From the NCBI RefSeq assembly GCF_000829465.1, contig NZ_JXAL01000021.1, positions 41,221 through 105,220 on the forward strand: 64,000 bases of DNA, read 5' to 3'. The notes below the pieces were generated by a model that was not told where the DNA came from, did no database searches, and saw only the letters and a program-made list of their open reading frames with translations. The translations under genes were made by a program, and so were the position numbers. This DNA comes from Cohnella kolymensis. Lineage in GTDB: Bacteria > Bacillota > Bacilli > Paenibacillales > Paenibacillaceae. Each line of letters begins with the position of its first letter. Position 1 is the first letter of the stretch. Positions 10,411-18,034 of this stretch are shown here, one piece after another.

Positions 10411-10454
10411 ATAACCCCGAATATATAACCTGAAGGTTACATATTCGGGGTTAT
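10411..10454 (-). terminator. Terminator after lutC
   Basis: A near-perfect inverted repeat (ATAACCCCGAATAT paired with ATATTCGGGGTTAT) lies just beyond the lutC stop on its strand and is followed by T-containing sequence. The rest of 10312-10474 is the leader of the Hsp70 gene; I see no clear CIRCE element in it. Confidence 0.75.
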
Positions 10455-10474
10455 AGGAATGTCAGACGAAAATT

Positions 10475-11200
10475 TCAGCCTACAATAAGCGCATACACGA
10501 CTCCGGGACCATGAACACCGATCGTTAAGTCGTTCTCTATATCCGCAGATCGGCTGGGACCTGAAATGAAATGAATTCCTGCCGGCAAGTGCGCGCCGCC
10601 GGCATCATCGAAGTCCGCCAGGATTTCTCCCAGACGCGTCTTGATTCTCTCCACCGGTAAGATAGCGATTAACACAGTCGGCAGCAGGCTGACCGTTCTT
10701 CCTTTGTCTTTCGAGGATAATACCGTTATCGAACCTGTGTATGCGGCCGCATAATCCGCAACCACTACGCCAAAATCCGCCTCTGCCGCGCATGCTTTCC
10801 AGTGCTGCTCCGAATTGCTGTTCCAAACCAAAATCTTAACCTCAGGCAAAGCGCTTTCGAGATTCAAAGCGTCCAGCTCCGGTTCATTTTGACGAATTAC
10901 ATATTTAACGCTCATCTCGGCCGATTTATCGGTAATGAACTGTCGTACCTCTGCCATGTCGGCCAGCCGTAATACGTGTCCGCCGGCACTTCTGAAATTG
11001 TCCGTAAATTTCTCAATTCTCTCCTGTTCCGTCCACTGAAATGTTTGCCAGAAGTCCGGGGCGCCGCGGAAAGGATGGCTAGGCGGCTCTGTTACACGCG
11101 GCCTATTCAGTTTGCGGGCAATGCCGTTCATGAACAGCATTTGTTTATCACGGGACTGTGCATCCATATACGCCAGCCAATCCTTATGCTCATCGTTCAT
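10475..11200 (-). CDS. lutC: Lactate utilization protein C (LUD domain)
   Basis: This is a LUD-domain (YkgG/LutC family) subunit of the LutABC L-lactate-oxidising complex, which converts lactate to pyruvate in the cytoplasm. It carries the family pattern ADFGVVVADYAAAYTGSITVLS and LPTVLIAILPVERIKTRL, and ends with the conserved GVHGPGVVYALIVG. The ATG at 11200 is chosen because it overlaps the lutB stop by 11 bp and gives a 241-residue protein of normal size; longer in-frame extensions run through lutB. It is the last gene of lutABC, followed by a terminator. Confidence 0.9.
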   Translation of the reverse strand: MNDEHKDWLAYMDAQSRDKQMLFMNGIARKLNRPRVTEPPSHPFRGAPDFWQTFQWTEQERIEKFTDNFRSAGGHVLRLADMAEVRQFITDKSAEMSVKYVIRQNEPELDALNLESALPEVKILVWNSNSEQHWKACAAEADFGVVVADYAAAYTGSITVLSSKDKGRTVSLLPTVLIAILPVERIKTRLGEILADFDDAGGAHLPAGIHFISGPSRSADIENDLTIGVHGPGVVYALIVG

Positions 11201-12713
11201 GACTATGACTCGCTCCCTCCGCCCGTTTCTTGATGGCTGCTTCCATCCGGCTCTTAACAGCAGGATCCATATCCTTAAGGCCGTGGCGAATCTCTTCTTC
11301 CAGCGTACGCCAGCCGTCGCGGAAAGATTTCTTAGGCAAGCTAGGTGCAATCCGGTAGCTGTTCCAGCCTTTCAGCGGTCCGAGCTTTACCTTGATGCCG
11401 CCGTCACGGACAACAAGCTTCTGACCCCACTTCCCGAGCTTTAACATCCCGTTGAATCTGCCGGACTTGGCCATCACCGCAGCGAAACCTTTCATACCCA
11501 GCGATTCCAGCTTACTGCCGTGACCGTTCTCCACCTTGCGCCTGCGTAAATAAATGAGCATTTCATGGAGCGGAATCTTCACCGGACAGGCCTCATAGCA
11601 AGCTCCACAAAGGCTTGAGGCATTGGCGATATCATCCCATTCCGCAACGTTCTTGTTGAGCGCCGGCGTCAAGACGGCTCCAATCGGCCCGCTGTAGGTA
11701 CCGCCGTATGCATGACCGCCGATATGACGGTAGACAGGGCAAGCGTTTAAACAAGCGCCGCAGCGGATGCAGTTGAGCAGCTCCTGAAACTCGGGGTCTC
11801 CAAGCTGTAAAGATCGTCCGTTATCTACAATAATGATATGCATTTCCTCAGGACCGTCGGCATCTTCTTCACGTCTCGGCCCCGTAATGCCCGACATATA
11901 TACCGTCAATTTCTGGCCGGTTGCGGAACGGGGCAGCAATGTCGCCATCACTTCGAGATCCGCCCACGTAGGAACAATGCGTTCCATGCCCATCAATGTA
12001 ATTTGGGTTTTCGGTACGGTCGTAACCATCCGAGCGTTGCCTTCGTTCTCGAAAAGCACCATTGAACCGGTTTCAGCAACAGCGAAATTGCATCCCGTCA
12101 TGCCGATATCCGCTTCCAGAAATTTTTGGCGCAGCTTCCTGCGGACAAAGCCTGCCAGAATGGCTGTATCCGCAGGCAGTGTTTCACCCGCTTCCACAGA
12201 GAGCAGCTCTGCGATCTGATAGCGATTCTTATGAATGGCAGGAATAATAATGTGGGATGGCGTTTCCCCGGCTAACTGAATAATGTACTCACCCAAATCC
12301 GTCTCCACCGCTTCAACTCCGATGGATTCCAACGCATGATTCAAGTGCAGCTCTTCCGTGACCATAGATTTGGATTTCACTACGGTGTGCGCTTTTTTGC
12401 GTTCAGCGATCTGCAATGAGATATTAACCGCTTCCTGAGCGGTGTCTGCAAAATGGACATGAACGCCATTGGCACGGGCATTGTCTGCGAACAGGTTCAG
12501 GTAATAATCGAGATGGGCGATCGTATGCAGGCGAATTTGCCGCCCTCTCTCCCGCCATTCCTCCCAGTTCCCGTGTTGTTCCGCGGCTGTCATTTTACCG
12601 CTTCGCAGCCTTTCCGTTGTAAAACGAACGGCTTGGCGTAGAAATTCATTGTTAAGAGCAAGATCCGCCCGTTCCTTTACCGTTGACGATGCCGAAATAT
12701 CCGTTCCGCTCAC
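11190..12713 (-). CDS. lutB: Lactate utilization protein B (LUD + 4Fe-4S)
   Basis: This is the iron-sulfur subunit of the L-lactate oxidation complex, 507 residues. An N-terminal LUD domain (KSKSMVTEELHLNHALE, TGCNFAVAETGSMVLFENEGNARM) is followed by a dicluster ferredoxin region with CIRCGACLNACPVYR and CGACYEACPVKIP. A C-terminal DUF3390-like tail completes the family pattern. The GTG start overlaps the lutA stop as GTGA, so translation is coupled. The protein should pass electrons from lactate to the quinone pool together with LutA and LutC. Confidence 0.93.
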   Translation of the reverse strand: MSGTDISASSTVKERADLALNNEFLRQAVRFTTERLRSGKMTAAEQHGNWEEWRERGRQIRLHTIAHLDYYLNLFADNARANGVHVHFADTAQEAVNISLQIAERKKAHTVVKSKSMVTEELHLNHALESIGVEAVETDLGEYIIQLAGETPSHIIIPAIHKNRYQIAELLSVEAGETLPADTAILAGFVRRKLRQKFLEADIGMTGCNFAVAETGSMVLFENEGNARMVTTVPKTQITLMGMERIVPTWADLEVMATLLPRSATGQKLTVYMSGITGPRREEDADGPEEMHIIIVDNGRSLQLGDPEFQELLNCIRCGACLNACPVYRHIGGHAYGGTYSGPIGAVLTPALNKNVAEWDDIANASSLCGACYEACPVKIPLHEMLIYLRRRKVENGHGSKLESLGMKGFAAVMAKSGRFNGMLKLGKWGQKLVVRDGGIKVKLGPLKGWNSYRIAPSLPKKSFRDGWRTLEEEIRHGLKDMDPAVKSRMEAAIKKRAEGASHSHER

Positions 12714-13438
12714 GCTTGCTTCACTCCTTCATACAGAAGCTCGGCCAAATGCATGACCCTGACCGGCTCGTTCCGATAACGCAGGTTGCCGGCGATATTC
12801 ATCAGGCAAGCCATATCAAGCCCGACTAACACTTCCGCTTCCGTTTCTTTCACATGATCGGATTTTTCGCTGACCATCGCCCCGGAGATATCCGCCATTT
12901 TTACGGCAAAAGTGCCTCCGAACCCGCAGCAGTCTTCCGCAAACGGAAGCGGCACAAATTCCATACCCTTCACGTTGCGCATGAGCTCCATCGGTTCATC
13001 CTTAATGCCAAGCAGGCGGCTGCCGTGACAAGAAGGATGATAAGTCACTCTATGCGGAAAAGCAGCGCCTACGTCGGTAACGCCGAGCACATGGACGAGA
13101 AATTGTGAAAATTCGTATGTTTTCTTTTGGAGTTCAATCGCCTTAGAATGCAGCACAGGGTCATGCTCGAACAGCTTCGGATAATGATGGATCATGCCCA
13201 CGCAAGAACCGGATGGGGAAATAACGAAGTCGCTGCCATCAAAAGCTTCCAAAATGGTCTTGGCCGTTGTCCGGGCTTCCTCCCAATAACCGCTGTTAAA
13301 AGCAGGTTGACCGCAGCAGGTTTGCACTTTCGGGAAGTCAAGCTGGACGCCGTACCGTGCAAGCAGGCGCACCATGGCCTCGCCCACACGCGGATAGATC
13401 GCGTCGCTCATACAGGTGATGAATAAAGAAACTCTCAT
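12710..13438 (-). CDS. lutA: Lactate utilization protein A (CCG domains)
   Basis: This is a 242-residue protein with two cysteine-rich CCG domains (TCCGQPAFNSGYW near residue 45 and DCCGFGGTFAVK near residue 178), the GlcF/LutA-type heterodisulfide-reductase-like module that binds an iron-sulfur centre. It is the first gene of lutABC. The ATG at 13438 (MRVSLFITC) is the usual family start and has AGGTG upstream. The divergent GntR gene 178 bp away is a plausible regulator. Confidence 0.92.
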   Translation of the reverse strand: MRVSLFITCMSDAIYPRVGEAMVRLLARYGVQLDFPKVQTCCGQPAFNSGYWEEARTTAKTILEAFDGSDFVISPSGSCVGMIHHYPKLFEHDPVLHSKAIELQKKTYEFSQFLVHVLGVTDVGAAFPHRVTYHPSCHGSRLLGIKDEPMELMRNVKGMEFVPLPFAEDCCGFGGTFAVKMADISGAMVSEKSDHVKETEAEVLVGLDMACLMNIAGNLRYRNEPVRVMHLAELLYEGVKQA

Positions 13439-13616
13439 AATGCACCTCACCTTCGGCTTAAACGGTTATAACGGTCAACAAAAATGGCAGTAAGACAAAA
13501 ATGAAAGTCTAAAAATAGCTATTGTCAGAATATTATATATTATATATAATCCATAATACATTATAATTTCAATACTTTCATTAAGTGTAATCTGTTTAAA
13601 CTAAAGGGGATTTAAC
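13439..13616. promoter_or_regulatory. Divergent regulatory region between lutABC and the catabolic operon
   Basis: This 178-bp spacer must carry promoters in both directions. It holds an 8-bp palindrome GTTATAAC close to lutA and a very AT-rich block at about 13533-13565 built from TATA repeats. Either could be an operator for the FCD-type GntR regulator encoded at 13617. No exact -35/-10 pair can be assigned with confidence. Confidence 0.4.
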
Positions 13617-14309
13617 ATGATAGATAAGCAGTATTTCATTGACAAACAGAGCATCAGCCATGATATCGCCACATATATCAAGCAACAGATTCTAAATGGC
13701 GAACTGAACCCCGGCGACCGCATCGTAGAAACCAAAATGGCACGGGACCTTGGGTTGAGCCAAACGCCCGTCAGGGAAGCAATACGTCAGCTGTCAGGGG
13801 AAGGCATTATCACAATCGTGCCGAACAAAGGGCCGATTGTTCGAGCGATGGAGAAAGAAGACGTATTAGAAATTTACTCGCTGCGCGCTGTTACTGAAGG
13901 TTTCGCTATTCGCCTCGCTACGCAGAAGGCATCTGACGATGACATTGCTGCTCTCGAAGATTTTTACGAGAATATGAAAGCCAAGCTTCATGACGACACC
14001 GTTGACTCCTTGCTCGCTGATTCTCTATATATTCATCAGACCATTATGAGGTTGGCCGATCATTCCCGGCTCACCGGCACGTATGAGTCCATCTCCTTTC
14101 AAATTTCAATGGTGAACCGCATTCTAGGCAAGGAATCTACGAAAGAAAAAGAAGTAGAGCAGCACATGGAGCTAATTGAAGCATTGAAGGTACGCAATCC
14201 GGACGATGCCGAAAAAACGATGCGCAAACACATTTACCGCTCCTACCTGGAATTCATTGAATTAGAAGAGGATGTCCATTCTGAGCACGGTGAGCATCTG
14301 TGGTTCTAA
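13617..14309 (+). CDS. GntR family regulator, FadR/FCD subgroup
   Basis: This is a 230-residue transcription factor. The winged HTH (LNPGDRIVETKMARDLGLSQ, TPVREAIRQLSGEGII) occupies residues ~15-80. An all-helical FCD ligand domain follows, with typical metal-binding residues in the pattern D..IHQ.. and a late EHMELIEAL..RN segment ending MRKHI. The ATG follows AAAGGGGATTTAAC. The gene is 20 bp upstream of the ABC ATPase and transcribed with it, and divergent from lutABC. It probably represses the downstream operon until a carboxylic-acid intermediate is bound. B. subtilis LutR is also GntR/FCD, so control of lutABC as well is possible. Confidence 0.88.
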   Translation: MIDKQYFIDKQSISHDIATYIKQQILNGELNPGDRIVETKMARDLGLSQTPVREAIRQLSGEGIITIVPNKGPIVRAMEKEDVLEIYSLRAVTEGFAIRLATQKASDDDIAALEDFYENMKAKLHDDTVDSLLADSLYIHQTIMRLADHSRLTGTYESISFQISMVNRILGKESTKEKEVEQHMELIEALKVRNPDDAEKTMRKHIYRSYLEFIELEEDVHSEHGEHLWF

Positions 14310-14329
14310 CCCTACGAGGAGGTTACGAC

Positions 14330-15832
14330 ATGACGGATTTCATTCTAGAGATGAAGGATATTTCGAAGTCGTATCATGGTGTAAAAGCGCTGGATCGGGT
14401 TACTTTACAGGTTCGGAAAGGTGAAGTTCACGCGTTAATGGGCGAGAATGGTGCTGGAAAATCAACGTTAATGAAGGTACTAACGGGTCTGGTGAAGCCG
14501 GATGAAGGAGAGATTCGCTTTTGCGGCTTCCCCGTACGCATCGATACACCGCAAGCGGCCCTCCAGCTCGGTATCGCAATGATTCATCAGGAGCTTAATC
14601 CGGTGCCTGAGATGACCGTCGCAGGTAACATTTTCTTAGGGAGAGAGCCGACATATCGGATCACCGGATTCGTCAACACGAAGCTGATGAATCTCCAGGC
14701 TGAAGAGCTGCTCCAGCAGTATAAACTGAACGTTCACCCCAATACCAAGGTCTCCCGGCTGAGCTTGGCCCAAAAGCAAATGCTGGAGCTGATTAAAGCT
14801 GCTTCTTATCAAGCCAAGCTTCTGATTATGGACGAACCTACCTCAGCTCTATCTGCCGAAGAAGTCGGAACTCTCTTCGAAACGATCGAAAGGCTGCGTA
14901 ACGATGGGATCCCAATCATCTATATCTCTCACCGTCTGGAAGAGATTTTCAAGATGGCTGACAGGGTCACCATTTTACGCGACGGCCGTTACATAGACAG
15001 CCTGCCTATCAAAGACCTGAATAAAGATACATTGATAACCAAAATGGTCGGACGTCCGCTTACCGCCATTTTCCCCAAAGAAGAAGCCGTCATCGGCCCT
15101 CCTGTTCTTGAAGTGAAAAACCTTACACGACACGGCTTTTTCGAAGGAATCGACTTTCTTGTGCGCCGCGGTGAGATACTCGGAATCTCCGGCTTGATGG
15201 GAGCCGGCCGAACTGAAGTGATGCGCGCGATCTTCGGCTTAGACGGGTTCGACTCAGGCGAGATCCTCCTTGACGGCAAGCCTATTCGTATCCGGAATCC
15301 ATCCGATGCGATTCGTTCCGGCATCACCATGGTCACCGAAGACCGCAAAGAGCTTGGACTTATTCTCTGTCGTCCAATCCGGGAAAATATGACGCTCCCC
15401 AGCATGGACCTCGTTGGCAAAGGATTATTCGTGCGAAGAGGCAGTGAAAGCAGATTGTGCGAGGCTATGACCAGCCAAATTGTAATAAAAATGAGCGATT
15501 TCCAACAGCCCGTTCAATCGCTTAGCGGCGGTAACCAACAAAAAGTAGTACTGGCTAAATGGCTCATTCGCAAGCCTAAGGTTCTCATTCTTGATGAACC
15601 GACACGGGGTATCGACGTCGGCGCAAAAGCGGAAATTTACCGGCTGATCTCCTCTTTAGCAAAGGAAGGTATGGCAATTATCATGGTGTCATCCGAACTG
15701 CCGGAGATCATTGGCATGAGCGACCGCATATTGGTCATGGGTGATGGAAAAATCAAAGGGGAATTTACAGGCAGCGAGGCGACGCAAGAAGACATTTTGG
15801 CATGTGCCATCGGAGGTGCGGGAGTTGCTTAA
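14330..15832 (+). CDS. Ribose-type sugar ABC importer ATPase (RbsA/MglA-like)
   Basis: This 500-residue ATPase has two fused nucleotide-binding domains, as in RbsA/MglA/XylG. Domain 1 has Walker A GENGAGKST, signature LSLAQKQMLELIKA and Walker B LLIMDEPTSAL. Domain 2 has a degenerate Walker A (GLMGAGRTE), LSGGNQQKVVLAKWL and LILDEPTRGIDVG, the normal asymmetry for this family. The ATG at 14330 follows GAGGAGG. It energises the permease that overlaps its 3' end. The cargo is probably a monosaccharide or a derivative handled by the downstream enzymes. Confidence 0.93.
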   Translation: MTDFILEMKDISKSYHGVKALDRVTLQVRKGEVHALMGENGAGKSTLMKVLTGLVKPDEGEIRFCGFPVRIDTPQAALQLGIAMIHQELNPVPEMTVAGNIFLGREPTYRITGFVNTKLMNLQAEELLQQYKLNVHPNTKVSRLSLAQKQMLELIKAASYQAKLLIMDEPTSALSAEEVGTLFETIERLRNDGIPIIYISHRLEEIFKMADRVTILRDGRYIDSLPIKDLNKDTLITKMVGRPLTAIFPKEEAVIGPPVLEVKNLTRHGFFEGIDFLVRRGEILGISGLMGAGRTEVMRAIFGLDGFDSGEILLDGKPIRIRNPSDAIRSGITMVTEDRKELGLILCRPIRENMTLPSMDLVGKGLFVRRGSESRLCEAMTSQIVIKMSDFQQPVQSLSGGNQQKVVLAKWLIRKPKVLILDEPTRGIDVGAKAEIYRLISSLAKEGMAIIMVSSELPEIIGMSDRILVMGDGKIKGEFTGSEATQEDILACAIGGAGVA

Positions 15833-16814
15833 AGAATCCACAATTGTATCCAAATCCGGCGCAATTGCAATCAAGGGACGTTATTCTACGCAGATACTCC
15901 ACAAGTATGGTCTCATCCTTATCCTGCTTCTTACGGTTCTTATACTCAGCTTCATATCGGAAACTTTCCTTACTTGGACAAACTTGATGAACGTTCTGCG
16001 GCAAGTTTCTATTAATGGAATCCTTGCCGTGGGCATGACCTTAGTTATTCTAACCGCTGGGATTGATCTGTCCATCGGCTCACTGATGGCGGTATCCGGT
16101 GTCATTGCGGCCAGCATGGTCCAAGGTGATTCTGGCTTTGGCTTGATTTTACTTGCCGTACTTGCAGGCATGGCTGCAGGAGGAGCACTGTCCGGAATCA
16201 GCGGTACCATGAGCGCCAAGCTGAATGTCGCCCCTTTCATCGCGACTTTGGCGATGATGACAGTGGCAAGGGGTCTTGCCCTCATCTACACCAACGGCCG
16301 CCCAATGGTGGTCGAGTCGAAAACGTTCCTCGCTCTCGGACAAGGGTATATTGGACCCATCCCCACCCCTGTAGTTATTTTTGCCGTCGTCTGCGTTGTC
16401 ATCGGTGTTTTGCTTAATATGACGAAGTTCGGACGTTATATCTATGCCATTGGAGGAAATGAAAGCGCGGCCAAGGCGTCTGGAGTTAATGTTAACAGGG
16501 TTAAAATCGGCGTTTATCTGATCAATGGTTTATTGGCGGGTCTTGCCGGTGTTCTGCTCGCTTCCCGAATCAGCTCCGGACAGCCCAACAGCGGCATGGG
16601 TTATGAGCTTGATGCTATTGCGGCTGTCGTCATTGGTGGCACAAGCCTTTTCGGTGGTGTCGGCACCATTACCGGAACGATCGTAGGTGTTCTGATTATC
16701 GGAGTTATTAATAACGGACTCAATCTATTGGACGTTTCTTCTTATTATCAGCAGATCATCAAAGGACTGATCATCGCCATAGCAGTCATTCTGGATCAAC
16801 GCTCAAAAAGGTGA
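15825..16814 (+). CDS. Ribose-type ABC importer permease (RbsC-like)
   Basis: This is a hydrophobic permease of the BPD_transp_2 family with about eight to ten membrane segments. Family signatures include GMTLVILTAGIDLSIGSLMA, IATLAMMTVARGLALIYTNG and AIGGNESAAKASGVNV. The TTG at 15825 has GGAGG 8 nt upstream and overlaps the ATPase stop by 8 bp. Longer in-frame starts lie deep inside the ATPase gene and lack ribosome-binding sites. It pairs with the ATPase before it and the binding protein after it. Confidence 0.92.
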   Translation: MLKESTIVSKSGAIAIKGRYSTQILHKYGLILILLLTVLILSFISETFLTWTNLMNVLRQVSINGILAVGMTLVILTAGIDLSIGSLMAVSGVIAASMVQGDSGFGLILLAVLAGMAAGGALSGISGTMSAKLNVAPFIATLAMMTVARGLALIYTNGRPMVVESKTFLALGQGYIGPIPTPVVIFAVVCVVIGVLLNMTKFGRYIYAIGGNESAAKASGVNVNRVKIGVYLINGLLAGLAGVLLASRISSGQPNSGMGYELDAIAAVVIGGTSLFGGVGTITGTIVGVLIIGVINNGLNLLDVSSYYQQIIKGLIIAIAVILDQRSKR

Positions 16815-16892
16815 GACAGCCGTTCTCAAAATCGGTATACCGCCCGAATGAGGGCCGCGTATATACAACCATTTCAGAAAGGGGTTTTTGCA

Positions 16893-17909
16893 GTGTCAAT
16901 GAGAAGACCGCATCACAATTTATTTAAGGCGTCACTCCTAGTTCTCTTACTCGCTCTGATTGTAGGTTGTTCCAGCAAGAACGGAAACAATGCCGGCTCC
17001 ACTAACAACGGGGATGCCGCTTCGCCGGTAGCAGCGGCTGCAACGAAGTCAGGTTCCTCGGAGAAATACAAAATCGGCGTAGCGGCGCAAGGCTTATCCC
17101 ACGAATTTATCAAAGCTCTCATTGAGTCGATGCAGTCCAAAGCTGACGAGCTCGCAGTCGAGCTGGTTGTCATGGACAGTCAGGACAAAATCGAAACACA
17201 GCTTAGTCAAGTAGACACACTCGTAGCTCAGAAAGTAGACGCGCTAATTCTCAACTCCGTTGATTTCGTCGGATCCGGACCTGCCGTGGACAAAGCGAAA
17301 GAAGCGGGCATTCCCGTCGTCGAAGTCATCACTTTCACGAAAAACGAGAATTACGACGTGTTCGTCGGTACCGATCCGAAACAGTCCGGAATCATGATGG
17401 GCGAGTTCCTTGCTAAAGCTCTGAATGGAAAAGGTAACGTAGCCCTGCTGCAGGGGCAAATCGGGCACTCCGCTGAGATTACCCGGGGAGCCGGACTTAA
17501 AGAATCGCTTTTCGACAAGTATTCGGACGTGAAGCTGGTCACCGAGCAGACGGCAAACTGGAACCGTGATGAAGCTCTTCGCATAACCGAAGACTGGCTC
17601 CAGCGTTTCCCTGAACTGAATGCCATAGCAGCGCAAAACGATGAAATGGCGATGGGAGCTCTGCAAGCGGTGGAAGCTGCGGGGCGGAAGGATGTCATTG
17701 TAGCAGGAATTGACGGGATCCCTGATGCTCTGAATGCGGTCAAAGACGGCCGGCTTGGCTCCACCATACTGGACAACGTTACGGCAGAAGGGAAACGTGC
17801 CGTAGAAGTGGCCGTCGGACTCATAAAGGGTGAAAAATTCGACAAAAAAGAATTGGTAGACTATGTCCCAATCGATAAGAGCAATGTTGACCAGTATTTG
17901 GGCAAATAA
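16893..17909 (+). CDS. Sugar-binding lipoprotein, RbsB family
   Basis: This is a periplasmic-binding-protein-like domain 4 (Peripla_BP_4) solute receptor of about 338 residues. The signal peptide ends in the lipobox LIVGC, followed by an Asn/Ala/Ser-rich linker and KYKIGVAAQGLSHEFIKAL. The hinge segments VDALILNSVD, VAGIDGIPDALNAVKDG and LGSTILDN are typical. The GTG at 16893 follows AAAGGGG. It captures the ligand for the importer encoded just upstream. Ribose, rhamnose, autoinducer-like and modified sugars are all imported by this family, so the ligand is open. Confidence 0.9.
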   Translation: MSMRRPHHNLFKASLLVLLLALIVGCSSKNGNNAGSTNNGDAASPVAAAATKSGSSEKYKIGVAAQGLSHEFIKALIESMQSKADELAVELVVMDSQDKIETQLSQVDTLVAQKVDALILNSVDFVGSGPAVDKAKEAGIPVVEVITFTKNENYDVFVGTDPKQSGIMMGEFLAKALNGKGNVALLQGQIGHSAEITRGAGLKESLFDKYSDVKLVTEQTANWNRDEALRITEDWLQRFPELNAIAAQNDEMAMGALQAVEAAGRKDVIVAGIDGIPDALNAVKDGRLGSTILDNVTAEGKRAVEVAVGLIKGEKFDKKELVDYVPIDKSNVDQYLGK

Positions 17910-17931
17910 TCCCTAAAAACATAGAATCTTT

Positions 17932-17994
17932 CAACAGACATGCCGAAATCGTGCATCCCGCTAGTTTAAGGCGCCATCGGCGGCATGTCTGTTG
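17932..17994 (+). promoter_or_regulatory. Long intergenic hairpin after the binding-protein gene
   Basis: A perfect 14-bp inverted repeat (CAACAGACATGCCG / CGGCATGTCTGTTG) flanks a ~35-nt loop between the binding-protein gene and the glycoside-hydrolase-like gene, followed by GTAATAAAAA. It has no strong T-run, so a processing/stabilising hairpin or partial terminator that lowers distal expression relative to the binding protein is likelier than full termination. Confidence 0.6.
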
Positions 17995-18034
17995 GTAATA
18001 AAAACAGGTTCAGAACTTTACAGGGAGGATAAAT

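Noticed and set aside
13533..13565. AT-rich repeat block as a possible attachment site or origin
   Set aside because: No integrase, flanking direct repeats or DnaA boxes are nearby; it fits better as promoter/operator sequence.
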